Shown in pieces: positions 10,401-19,846 of a DNA stretch of 64,000 nt (positions within the stretch are counted from its first letter, which is position 1; the number at the start of each line of letters is the position of its first letter). Origin of the DNA: Corynebacterium glaucum (GTDB taxonomy: Bacteria; Actinomycetota; Actinomycetes; Mycobacteriales; Mycobacteriaceae); contig NZ_CP019688.1 in NCBI RefSeq assembly GCF_002287505.1, forward strand, positions 978,673 to 1,042,672, read 5' to 3'. The position numbers were made by a program, and so were the translations under genes. Below the pieces are notes generated by a model. That model searched no databases and had not been told where the DNA came from. It worked only from the letters and a program-made list of their open reading frames with translations.

Positions 10401-11250
10401 CCGGGTTGGTCAGCTGGATGGTCACGCCGGAGAAGTCATCCATGGTGAGCTTGCCGTCGCGCGCGCGGTCCACGATGTCCTCGTAGGCGCGGACGAACTG
10501 CTCGAAGTTGAGGGTCTCGCACTCCTTGATGGCCGCAACGACCAGGGAGCGGGAGCCGTCCTTCTGCGGCAGGTCGATCGCCAGGCCGAGGTTGATGTGC
10601 TCCGGCTGGACGGCGAAGGACTTCTTCTCTTCCTCGCGGTAGTTTTCGTTCATGTCCGGGTGCAGCTTGGTGGCCTGGACAATCGCGTAACCGATGATGT
10701 GGGTAAACGAGATTTTTCCGCCGCGGGTGCGCTTGAGGTGGTCGTTGACCAGCGCGCGGTTTTCAAACATGAGCTTGACCGGCATGTCGCGCACGGTGGT
10801 CGCGGTCGGCACCTCGAGCGACTCGTTCATGTTCTTCGCAATCGCCTTTAACGCGCCCTTGAGCAGGGTCTCGCCCGGCTCGTAGGAGACGCTGGAGATG
10901 TTGTCCAGCGGCGACTTCTTCGGCTTCGGCAGCACCGAAGTCTTCTGCTTCGCGGCGGCCTTGGCGGCGGAGTCGACCTTGGTCTCGCGACCGTCCTGGC
11001 TCGGTGCGGCGGTGGTGCGAGCAACCTTTTCGTCGGTCTTCGCAGCGGCGGTCTTGCCGGTACCGGTGTCGGAAGCAGCTACCTGCTCAGCCTTGGGGCT
11101 AGCGGGACCACCCTTCGCCGTACTCGGTGCGCCCTGCTGCTCAAAAAGTTCGCGCCACTCCTGGTCCACGGAGCTCGGATCCTTCTGGAATTGCTGGAAC
11201 ATCTCGTCGACCAGCCAGCTGTTTTGGCCGAATGTGTTATCGCTGCTCAC
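7483..11250 (-). CDS. odhA: 2-oxoglutarate dehydrogenase OdhA (fused E2/E1 type)
   Basis: 1255-aa TCA-cycle enzyme that decarboxylates 2-oxoglutarate with thiamine diphosphate. Order seen: a short N-terminal helix with the conserved [15 protein letters not shown], an Ala/Lys-rich linker, an acyltransferase (E2-like) domain with [18 protein letters not shown] and [13 protein letters not shown], then the E1 part ([50 protein letters not shown]). There is no lipoyl domain, as known for corynebacterial OdhA, which works inside a hybrid pyruvate/2-oxoglutarate dehydrogenase complex. The GTG at 11250 matches the conserved start, with AAGGAAGG upstream; the open frame extends to 11313. Confidence 0.96.
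   Translation of the reverse strand: [1255 protein letters not shown]
10171..10180 (+). repeat. GTCGATAAGC decamer, copy 1
   Basis: Exact copy inside odhA. Confidence 0.8.
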
Positions 11251-11378
11251 GGCAGGTGATCGCCTTCCTTGATCTATGAACGTTCGTCGTTTCAATGGTA
11301 ATGAAACAACCACGACAACGGGACGATAGGTAGCAATAACTCACGATGAGGGGTTGTGGCTACCCCCGATGATGGTGG

Positions 11379-14300
11379 TTAGCGGTGTGCAGCCCACATT
11401 GCGGCGTACCTTCCGCCCGCATTCTTCAGCTGCTCGTGGGTGCCGTCTTCCACGATACGACCGCTGTCAATGACCACGATGCGGTCCGCTCGCGCAGCCG
11501 TCGCTAAGCGGTGCGCGACAATGACTGAAGTGCGCCCGGCGGTGGCGGAATCGGCGGCGTTGAGCACCGCGGCCTCGGTCGCCGGGTCGAGGGTAGCCGT
11601 CGCCTCATCCAGCAACACCACATCCGGCTCCAGCATCTCCGCGCGCGCCAACGCGATGATCTGCCGCTGCCCGGAGCTCAAGCCCCGGCCCCGCCCGCCG
11701 ACGCGCGCGTTGAACCCGCCGGGAATCGCGGCGATCACATCCAAGGCCCCTATGCGCGCCACCGAGGCCTCAATCTCGGCCTCGCTCGCCCCCGGCACCC
11801 CGTACGCAATGTTCTCAGCCACCGTGCCCTCGAACAGGTAGGACTCTTGCGGCACCTGCGCCAGCGCCCGGCGCCACTCGGTCAAAGGAAACTCAGCCAC
11901 ACTCGTCCCCGAGGCAGTCACCTCACCATCGGTCGGGTCGTAGAACCTCGCAAGTAGCTTGACGACGCTCGATTTACCCGCCCCGGTGGGACCCACCAGC
12001 GCAACCGTCTCGCCGGGCGCGAGGGGTAAGCGCATGTCCTCAATCACGTTCTCGGTGCGGGTGCCGTCTGTGCGGTAGGCGAAGCTGACGTCCTCAAGCG
12101 AAAGAGCTCCCTTGGCTGCCTGCCGTGCCTGCGGCTTCGTGCCTGTATCCGGGACTGTGGTGCGCTCTGCGAGCAGTTCCGTGATGCGCTCGAAGCTGAC
12201 CTGGGCTTGCTGCCACGAGTCGAAGATCTGGCCGAGCTGCTGGATTGGGCCGTAGAGCTGGCCGAGGTACATGGTGAACGCGACGAGCACGCCGACCGAG
12301 AGGTCGCCGTTGGCGACGCGGCCCGCGCCGACGCCGATGACGGCGGCCGTCATGATCTGGCTGATCGCTTGCATGCCGGGGAAGTAGAGTCCCATCAGCG
12401 TCACGGTGCGCATGCGTAAGCGGCGGTAGGTGTCGGACATCTCGTCGAAGCGGGCCTCTGCCGGGGCTTCGGCGCGGTGCATCTGGGTGACGCGGATGCC
12501 GCCGATGAGTTCGGCGAACTCGCCGTTGACGATGGAGATCTGCTGGCGTGCTTCAGTGTAGAAGCGTTTGGAGAAGCGCCGGAAGATCGCGGTTGCGGCG
12601 ATGATGACCGGCACCGCGATGAGCGCAACGAGGGTGAGCTGCGTGTCGGTGGCGACGAGCATCACGGTGACGCCGACGAGGCTGCCCGCGGCGACGATGG
12701 CTTGGGCGAGGCCGGTTTGGAGAAACGACGACAGCGTGTCGATGTCCGTGGTCATGCGCGTGATGATCTTGCCGCTGAGGCGCGATTCGAAGTAGCTCAG
12801 GCCCAGTTGCTGCAGGTGGGCGTAGCTGCGCAGGCGTAAGCCGTAGAGGAGGCGCTCGCCGGCGCGGGCGGACAGGACAGTCATCGTCGCTTCGGCCGCC
12901 CAGGCGATGAGCACCACTGCGAGCGCGATCGCGCCCACGGTGATAAGGGCGTCGGAGTTGCGCGGCTCGATGCCGCCGTCGATGGCGGCGCGAATCAGGG
13001 TGGGGAATGCGAGGTCGGCGACGACGCCGACGATGAGCAGCGCGACCGTGGCGGCGATGAGGCCGCGCACCGCCTTGAAGAGGCTGGACACCTGGAACTC
13101 GCTCGACGGGGTGCGCAGGCGTGTGAGTGTGGCTTCGGCGAGGTCGGGGCGCTCGGTGGCGTTGGGCAGGGCATCGACGCGGGCGAGGAGTTCCGGGGTG
13201 GCGCTGATCGGGGCGTTGTGGCCGCCGCCGCCGCCGCCACCGCCGCCACCGCCGCCACCGCCGCCACCGCCGCCACCGCCGCCACCGCCGCCGTGGCCCT
13301 GGGGTGCGAGGACGTGGTGGGTCTCAGAGGTTTCGATGGCGGGCCAGAGAGCCTCATGGGTGGGGGCCGGTTGCACACCTGAGCTGGTTCTGATGTGCGA
13401 GGTCGCGTCCGGGTCCATGAGGTCGGTGTACGCGGGCGTTTCGACGATGGTGTCGCGAGGCCCGTCCGCCATGACGCGGCCGGCGTCCATGACCACGACC
13501 CGGTCGGCGAGGTCGACCGTGGACTGGCGGTGCGCCACCGCGATCACGGTGACGCCGTCGAGATGGGAGCGGAGGTTTGCGAGGATGACGGCTTCGGTTT
13601 CAGCGTCGATGGCTGAGGTCGCGTCGTCGAGCACGAGTACCGGGGGTTGCGAGATGAGTGCGCGGGCAAGGGCGAGGCGTTGGCGCTGGCCGCCGGAAAG
13701 TGTCAGTCCTCGTTCGCCGACCTCGGTCGCGTAGCCGTCGGGCAGGCGGTCGATGAACTCGTCCGCGCAGGCGAGGCGCGCTGCTTCGCGCACGGCGGCA
13801 TCGAGCGCGTCTCCGGTGAGCTCGGGGTCGGCGCCGAGCGCGATGTTGTCGAAGACGGAGGCGGAGAAGAGGAACGCCTCGTCGAAGACACACGTGATCT
13901 TGCTACGGATGCCGGTTGGTGTCAGTTCGGGGTAGGGGATGCGGTTGGACGAGGCGTCGATAAGCGAAATGCTCCCGCGATCCGGGCTGTAGAACCCTCC
14001 GGCGAGCTGGACTGCCATGGTTTTGCCTGCGCCGGGCGGGCCGACGATGGCGACGGATTCGCCGGGGACGATGCCGAGGCTGAAGTTGTTGAGGACCTGA
14101 TGGCCGTCGGTGGTGAAGTCGACCGAGTCGAAGGCGATGCCGGCAGGGCCGGTGGGCGCTTCGGCGGTGGCGGGGGAGTGCTCGGGGGCGAGGTGCAGGA
14201 CATCGTCGAGGCGATCGATGGAGCTCATGCCCATGTGAATGCGCACGTACTGGTTGGTGAGCATTGCGAGCTGAGACGTCATCGACGTGAGGTACGCGGT

Positions 14301-15245
14301 GAACGCGACGAACGCGCCGATGCTGATGCCGCCTTGGATGGCGGTGATGCCGCCGGCGACGATGGTGACAACGAGGGCGACTTTTGGCAGCTGCGCGAGG
14401 AGCGGCTGGAAGCGGGCGGTGAGTTTCGCGGTGCGCATTTTGACCGCGTAGAGGTCACGGCCGAGGCGGTCGAGGGTGTCGATCTCGCGCTGTTCCTGTC
14501 CGAAGGCTTTGACAACGCGGACACCGGAGACGGTTTCTTCAACGTGTTGGGTGAGATCCGCGGCCGTTTGCTGGTTGACCCAGGTGGCGGCGTAAAGGAA
14601 GCGGCGCGAGCGGTTGGCTTCGAAGAGGATGAGCGGCAGCAGCGCCAGCGACATCAACGTGAGCGGGATGTCCATGGCGAACATGACCGCGAGAGTGAGG
14701 CCGAGTTGAAGCGCGCGTGTGAACAGCATCGGCGCAGATCCAAGCACCATGTGGAACTGGTTGAGGTCTGTGATCGAGCGCGAGACGATTTGGCCGGCGA
14801 CGATGGTGTCCTGCGCGGGGCCATCGAGGCGGTGGAGGGTGCGCAGCAGCTCGACGCGCAGCCAGTGCTGCGAATTGGATGCGAGACGGCCGGAGGTGAA
14901 GCGCCGGACAAAGTTGAACGCGTACGTGGCCAAAGCGACGGCAACCATGAGCCACACGATGTGGGTGACATCGCCTGCGGATTCGCCGGTGGCGATGTCG
15001 ATCGCGCGGCCGGTGAGCGCAGGCATGGACGTTTGCAGGATGGCGCTTAAGCCCGCGGCTGCAAACGCGGCGACGGCGGGGCCCGCGTTGGCTCTCAGTG
15101 CACGGGAGAGCAGTGTGCGCGGACCCCGCCGGGTAGGCGGATTACTCGGTGTCGGTGTCGTTTTCTTTCGCCCTCGCCTCGCTGTTGGCCTTGCTGTTGG
15201 CAAAGATGCGGCGCATCTTGCTGCGTTCTTCCTCGTCGCTGTCAA
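11379..15245 (-). CDS. Fused ABC exporter (TMD-NBD-TMD-NBD) with poly-Gly linker
   Basis: 1288-aa full-length ABC exporter in one chain, probably for a drug or lipid-like substrate. TMD1 is followed by NBD1 (Walker A VGPPGAGKT, signature LSGGQ, Walker B LVLDDATSAID). A linker contains 26 or so consecutive glycines, then come TMD2 and NBD2 (VGPTGAGKSS, LSSGQ, VVLLDEATATLD). NBD1 has Asp where the catalytic Glu should be and NBD2 has Glu, the pattern of heterodimeric exporters with one degenerate site. The start is unclear: TTG at 15245 or TTG at 15203. Both lie inside the preceding 62-codon gene, so translation may be coupled. Confidence 0.88.
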   Translation of the reverse strand: MTATRKNAARCAASLPTARPTARRGRKKTTPTPSNPPTRRGPRTLLSRALRANAGPAVAAFAAAGLSAILQTSMPALTGRAIDIATGESAGDVTHIVWLMVAVALATYAFNFVRRFTSGRLASNSQHWLRVELLRTLHRLDGPAQDTIVAGQIVSRSITDLNQFHMVLGSAPMLFTRALQLGLTLAVMFAMDIPLTLMSLALLPLILFEANRSRRFLYAATWVNQQTAADLTQHVEETVSGVRVVKAFGQEQREIDTLDRLGRDLYAVKMRTAKLTARFQPLLAQLPKVALVVTIVAGGITAIQGGISIGAFVAFTAYLTSMTSQLAMLTNQYVRIHMGMSSIDRLDDVLHLAPEHSPATAEAPTGPAGIAFDSVDFTTDGHQVLNNFSLGIVPGESVAIVGPPGAGKTMAVQLAGGFYSPDRGSISLIDASSNRIPYPELTPTGIRSKITCVFDEAFLFSASVFDNIALGADPELTGDALDAAVREAARLACADEFIDRLPDGYATEVGERGLTLSGGQRQRLALARALISQPPVLVLDDATSAIDAETEAVILANLRSHLDGVTVIAVAHRQSTVDLADRVVVMDAGRVMADGPRDTIVETPAYTDLMDPDATSHIRTSSGVQPAPTHEALWPAIETSETHHVLAPQGHGGGGGGGGGGGGGGGGGGGGGGGGHNAPISATPELLARVDALPNATERPDLAEATLTRLRTPSSEFQVSSLFKAVRGLIAATVALLIVGVVADLAFPTLIRAAIDGGIEPRNSDALITVGAIALAVVLIAWAAEATMTVLSARAGERLLYGLRLRSYAHLQQLGLSYFESRLSGKIITRMTTDIDTLSSFLQTGLAQAIVAAGSLVGVTVMLVATDTQLTLVALIAVPVIIAATAIFRRFSKRFYTEARQQISIVNGEFAELIGGIRVTQMHRAEAPAEARFDEMSDTYRRLRMRTVTLMGLYFPGMQAISQIMTAAVIGVGAGRVANGDLSVGVLVAFTMYLGQLYGPIQQLGQIFDSWQQAQVSFERITELLAERTTVPDTGTKPQARQAAKGALSLEDVSFAYRTDGTRTENVIEDMRLPLAPGETVALVGPTGAGKSSVVKLLARFYDPTDGEVTASGTSVAEFPLTEWRRALAQVPQESYLFEGTVAENIAYGVPGASEAEIEASVARIGALDVIAAIPGGFNARVGGRGRGLSSGQRQIIALARAEMLEPDVVLLDEATATLDPATEAAVLNAADSATAGRTSVIVAHRLATAARADRIVVIDSGRIVEDGTHEQLKNAGGRYAAMWAAHR
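13218..13296. repeat. 9-bp tandem repeat coding for poly-glycine
   Basis: CCGCCGCCA-type units repeat about seven times on the plus strand, giving an unbroken Gly tract in the ABC exporter between NBD1 and TMD2. The unit length of 9 keeps the frame, so copy number could vary without breaking the gene. Confidence 0.9.
13956..13965 (+). repeat. GTCGATAAGC decamer, copy 2
   Basis: Exact copy inside the ABC exporter gene, continuing GAAATGCTCC. Confidence 0.8.
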
Positions 15246-15330
15246 AGGTGTCGGTGTCCATCGACTTTTCCTTCTCTGCGATCTCGCGCTCGAGCTCAGG
15301 GTCGAGGCCGGAGTTCTTCTCGGTGGTCAT
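15142..15330 (-). CDS. Small acidic protein upstream of ABC exporter
   Basis: 62-aa highly charged protein with no family I recognise. It is rich in Glu, Asp and Lys (LEREIAEKEK, FDSDEEERSKMRR) and ends in DTDTE. The ATG has an excellent ribosome site, AAGGAG with a 7-nt gap, which is the main support for it being real. It starts 20 bp after the stop of the upstream membrane-protein gene and overlaps the 5' end of the ABC exporter frame by about 60-100 bp. A regulatory or scaffolding role is possible but unproven; it could also be a separated N-terminal part of a neighbour. Confidence 0.6.
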   Translation of the reverse strand: MTTEKNSGLDPELEREIAEKEKSMDTDTFDSDEEERSKMRRIFANSKANSEARAKENDTDTE

Positions 15331-15350
15331 GATGCATCTCCTTCAGTCCG

Positions 15351-16400
<1,050 letters not shown>

Positions 16401-16525
16401 GTGCAGATTTCTCCTTAGATGGGGTGGCATCAGTGTACGGGGCATCGCGAACTCCTCAGCGGATGCACAGTCCGCCCCATTGCAGCAGAGATTGAATTGT
16501 AATCTTTAGAGCTACGCTATAGGGC

Positions 16526-18124
16526 ATGTCTGATGCCCCCCACCTCGAAGTGCCCACCACCGCGGGCACCGTCGGCGGCATCATCCATTCTCGCACCGGG
16601 GTCCGTACGTGGCGTGGTGTGCCGTACGGCGCAACGACGGCGGGGGAGCACCGCTTTCGCGTCCCGCGTCCGGCGGAACCGTGGCAGGGAGTGCGTGACG
16701 CATCCAGGTTCGCTCCGCCCGCGATGCAGGGCGTGTTCAGTTGGCGCGACGCCGTCTACGGCACGGAAGACTGCCTCACCTTGGACATTGTGCGCCCCGA
16801 CACTGACGACGAACTTCCGGTGGTGGTGTACTTCCACGGCGGCACGTTTGTCACCGGCGCAAGCAATGAGAAGGTGCTTCGCGGGCACTTTCTGGCGCAG
16901 GCGACCGACATTGTTTACGTTTCGGTGAACTTCCGCCTCGGCGTACTGGGCTATCTCGATTTCCGCTCGATCGGCGACGACTGCGTGGCAAACCCTGCGA
17001 TCTGGGATCAGATCCAGTCGCTCGAGTGGGTGCGCGACAACATCGCCAACTTCGGTGGTGATCCGAACCGGGTGACCATCATGGGTGAATCTGCTGGTGG
17101 CGCAGCGGTGACCCACCTCATGTGCGCCCCGGCCGCGCGCGGGTTATTCCACGGCGGCATCGCGCAATCGCCGCCGAGCGCGTCGGTGCACTCGCGCGTC
17201 CAGGCATCGATGTGGGTGCGCCAGCTTCTCGACGGTATGGGGATGTCTCGGCTTTCCACCCTGGAGGACCTGCGTGCCGCCGATGCAGAGGACCTCGTGC
17301 GCACGGGGCAGTCAATGCTGCTCAACGGCAAAGAGCTGGTGCAGTTCAACACAAGCTTCATGCCGACCGTGGATAGTGTGACGCTGCCGCAGCATCCGAT
17401 CGACATCTTCGAGAACGGCGATCAGGCGCCGGTGCCGCTGATCATCGGCACCAACTCGGACGAAGCCAGCTTTGCCAAGACGATGTATCAAACCACAGGT
17501 CAGCGTCAGCGCGCCGCGCGCCGGGCACTGGACGTGTACGACCCCGACAATGCTCACCAAGTGCTCGAGGCATACGGCTATGTGGGTGGCCGCGCGGACT
17601 TCGCTGACCTGATCGCCGATGCGGTGTTCTGGGCGCCGTCGGTGATGCTGGCAACCTCTCACCGCCGCGTCGCGCCGACCTGGATGTACCGCTTTGAATA
17701 TGCGTCTGCCACGATGCGCAAGCTCGGCCTTGGCGCGATGCACACCTCCGATTTGGTCGCAGTGTTCGGTGATCCGAACTCCACCCGCGCGTCCAAGATC
17801 GATCGGTTCGGGTCGAAGGAGGGCTTCGAGGAAGTCAGCCGGATAATGCAGTATCACTGGGGCTCTTTCTTCCACTCCGGCCAACCGGGAGAGGGTTGGC
17901 CAGCCTACGGGTTCCGCGACGAGGAGCGGCCTGGGCGAGCCACCGTCGTCTTCGACAGCGAGCCGTACGTGGAGCTGGACCCAAAGGCGGATCAGCGGCG
18001 CGCTTGGGAAGGATTCGACATGCGGGAGTGGGGCAACAATCGCGCCGATCTCATGGAGCCGCTTGCCGAGTTTTTCGGCTTTGACGTGCTGGAAACGTTG
18101 ACAGGCGACCGAGTCGGCGATTAA
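16526..18124 (+). CDS. Type B carboxylesterase
   Basis: 532-aa alpha/beta-hydrolase of the carboxylesterase type B family. The oxyanion HGG is at 104-106, and the nucleophile elbow GESAGG has Ser189. EDCLTLDIVRP and FGGDPNRVTIMG are family signatures. No signal peptide is visible, so it should be cytoplasmic. Substrate is not predictable. The ATG follows an AT-rich segment (TTGTAATCTTTAGAGCTACGCTATAGGGC) that probably holds the promoter; it is divergent from the EcsC-like gene. Confidence 0.9.
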   Translation: MSDAPHLEVPTTAGTVGGIIHSRTGVRTWRGVPYGATTAGEHRFRVPRPAEPWQGVRDASRFAPPAMQGVFSWRDAVYGTEDCLTLDIVRPDTDDELPVVVYFHGGTFVTGASNEKVLRGHFLAQATDIVYVSVNFRLGVLGYLDFRSIGDDCVANPAIWDQIQSLEWVRDNIANFGGDPNRVTIMGESAGGAAVTHLMCAPAARGLFHGGIAQSPPSASVHSRVQASMWVRQLLDGMGMSRLSTLEDLRAADAEDLVRTGQSMLLNGKELVQFNTSFMPTVDSVTLPQHPIDIFENGDQAPVPLIIGTNSDEASFAKTMYQTTGQRQRAARRALDVYDPDNAHQVLEAYGYVGGRADFADLIADAVFWAPSVMLATSHRRVAPTWMYRFEYASATMRKLGLGAMHTSDLVAVFGDPNSTRASKIDRFGSKEGFEEVSRIMQYHWGSFFHSGQPGEGWPAYGFRDEERPGRATVVFDSEPYVELDPKADQRRAWEGFDMREWGNNRADLMEPLAEFFGFDVLETLTGDRVGD

Positions 18125-18237
18125 GCGTTGAGCATTTTTCCAGTTGGCACACCTGTCGCTGGTTTCCTGGCTAGGCTAGTTCAAGCCTGACGTAAAGTTC
18201 GTGGGTAAGCTGAGGAAGGAAGGCAGGGCAGACAATC

Positions 18238-19194
18238 ATGAGCTTCTTTGAGGACATCGCCGCCGCCCTGGACCGCGAGGGTATTGAATCGCGCGTGCAT
18301 GACGAGACCATGTTCGTTCCGATCACGGCCGACGTGGAGATCCAGTTTGTTGAGATCGACCCGCATCTTCCCGCGGCCAACGTCTACGTCGCGGCGGCTG
18401 ATGTCGATGAAGATGACGACGAGTTCGAGGCTGTTTTGGTCTCTGTGGTCTTTTCCGCAGAGGATGCGGTCCAGACCGTCGCTGACCACATGGCAACCGA
18501 CCAGGTGCTCACCGTCCTGCGCGACCTCCTCGAGGGCACCGACGAGCGCATTGTTGATCTCGAGTTCTTCCAGGACAGCGTCAACCCGCAGATGGTGCGT
18601 GCCGAAATCGGCGAGAACGCGGAGCTGCAGGTGCTCGTGGAGGTTGTCGATGGCGTGCCGTGCGCGAAGGTCGAGTTCGTCGCTCTGTCTGACTCCTACG
18701 AGGACATGATGGATGAGGCGATCGGCGAGCTGTGGGAGTCCGACGGCGACGCCGAGCTGACCGACGAGGACCGTGTCCGCCTGTTCCAGGCCATCCACAA
18801 CGAAGTGGTGGATGATTCCGAGGTGCTGGACCTTGGTCAGTTCACGGACTTTGACCGCCTCTTCGAGGTTCTCTCGCTCGCCGCGGATCAGGCGGAGGAT
18901 TGGGAATCGCAACTCCTCCCGATCGATGACGACTTCGACGAGCCCGACGTCTACGACATCTTCGGTCGCGATGACGATGACGACGAAGACGAGGACGATT
19001 ACGAGGACGATAGCGAGGATGACGACCCCGAAACCGTCACCGCCGCCGACCCCGACCCCGACGCCGACGCTGACGACGCACGCGGCGCTGGCAGCCGGGT
19101 GATCACGGATTCCGAAGAAGCAAGCGCCGACGGTGTTGACGGGCCAACAGGCATTGACCCGGACGACGCCATCGATAACGAAGACGAGGTTTAG
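18238..19194 (+). CDS. Acidic hypothetical protein, YbjN-like N-terminus
   Basis: 318 aa, unknown. The first 170 residues have alternating beta/alpha character (FVPITADVEIQFVEIDPHLP) that could be a YbjN/secretion-chaperone-like fold; this is a weak guess. The last 100 residues are extremely acidic and probably disordered (DDDDDEDEDDYEDDSEDDD). The ATG follows GAGGAAGGAAGG at a good distance. It stands alone between the esterase and a convergent gene. Confidence 0.7.
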   Translation: MSFFEDIAAALDREGIESRVHDETMFVPITADVEIQFVEIDPHLPAANVYVAAADVDEDDDEFEAVLVSVVFSAEDAVQTVADHMATDQVLTVLRDLLEGTDERIVDLEFFQDSVNPQMVRAEIGENAELQVLVEVVDGVPCAKVEFVALSDSYEDMMDEAIGELWESDGDAELTDEDRVRLFQAIHNEVVDDSEVLDLGQFTDFDRLFEVLSLAADQAEDWESQLLPIDDDFDEPDVYDIFGRDDDDDEDEDDYEDDSEDDDPETVTAADPDPDADADDARGAGSRVITDSEEASADGVDGPTGIDPDDAIDNEDEV

Positions 19195-19245
19195 TAGACG
19201 AGGTTTAACTGCGCTAAGCCCCAACAGGGCTACGCAGCAACAGGG

Positions 19246-19743
19246 CTACGCGGCGACGAGTCCCTCGAACATTGACGACGGCGACTCGATTGGATTGAAC
19301 TGCCCGTCCACCAGCCACACATAGTTGGCGGCTCGTGTCGCCGGCAGTTCGTGAACGGCTTCAATCGCCTCATCCGGCACCAGTGCGCGCACCCACGCCT
19401 CGGCGACCCGGCGATCGACCGGAAGCCCTGATGGGTCGGTGATGCGCAGCTCAATCAGGTAGGCGGGCACCTGCGTTTGCCCGTATCCGCGGATCCGGGC
19501 GCGTGCCCGAGGTCCAACTCGCCGGCGCGTAACCGCGGCGGTGAGCTGTTCGCTTCCGCCGGTGCGGGGGAGCGTCTTCACCGGCGGGCGCCAGGTGGCT
19601 GAAGGGCGGGACAGCGAACGCGGGTGGTGCATGATCGCGTGGAGTGCGTCGACGGTTTCGGGGGAGCGGGTCAAAATGTCGTTGGCAAGAGCGGTGGGCG
19701 TGGTGATTGGAGTGGTTGCTGAAGTGTTGAACATGCTCTGCAT
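19246..19743 (-). CDS. Rv3235-like hypothetical protein
   Basis: About 165 aa. The C-terminal half (RVAEAWVRALVPDEAI, YVWLVDGQFNPIESP) resembles the small actinobacterial Rv3235/DUF6459 family of unknown function; assignment is tentative. The N-terminus is Ser/Thr/Pro-rich. ATGs at 19743 and 19734 are both possible, neither with a good ribosome site; a TTG at 19764 also exists. Divergent from the MFS gene across about 100 bp containing an AT-rich TATAGAACACGTG stretch. Confidence 0.55.
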   Translation of the reverse strand: MQSMFNTSATTPITTPTALANDILTRSPETVDALHAIMHHPRSLSRPSATWRPPVKTLPRTGGSEQLTAAVTRRRVGPRARARIRGYGQTQVPAYLIELRITDPSGLPVDRRVAEAWVRALVPDEAIEAVHELPATRAANYVWLVDGQFNPIESPSSMFEGLVAA

Positions 19744-19846
19744 GCTAGAACGCAGGTTCGACAAGGTGGCGCAAAATATAGAACACGTGTTCTAATACTG
19801 CTCGAATCGGACGTTCGCCCCAGTTGGGACTACTGTGAACTGCGAT

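Noticed and set aside
13647..15050. 467-codon plus frame opposite the ABC exporter
   Set aside because: Antisense shadow, with typical Gly/Glu/Arg bias.
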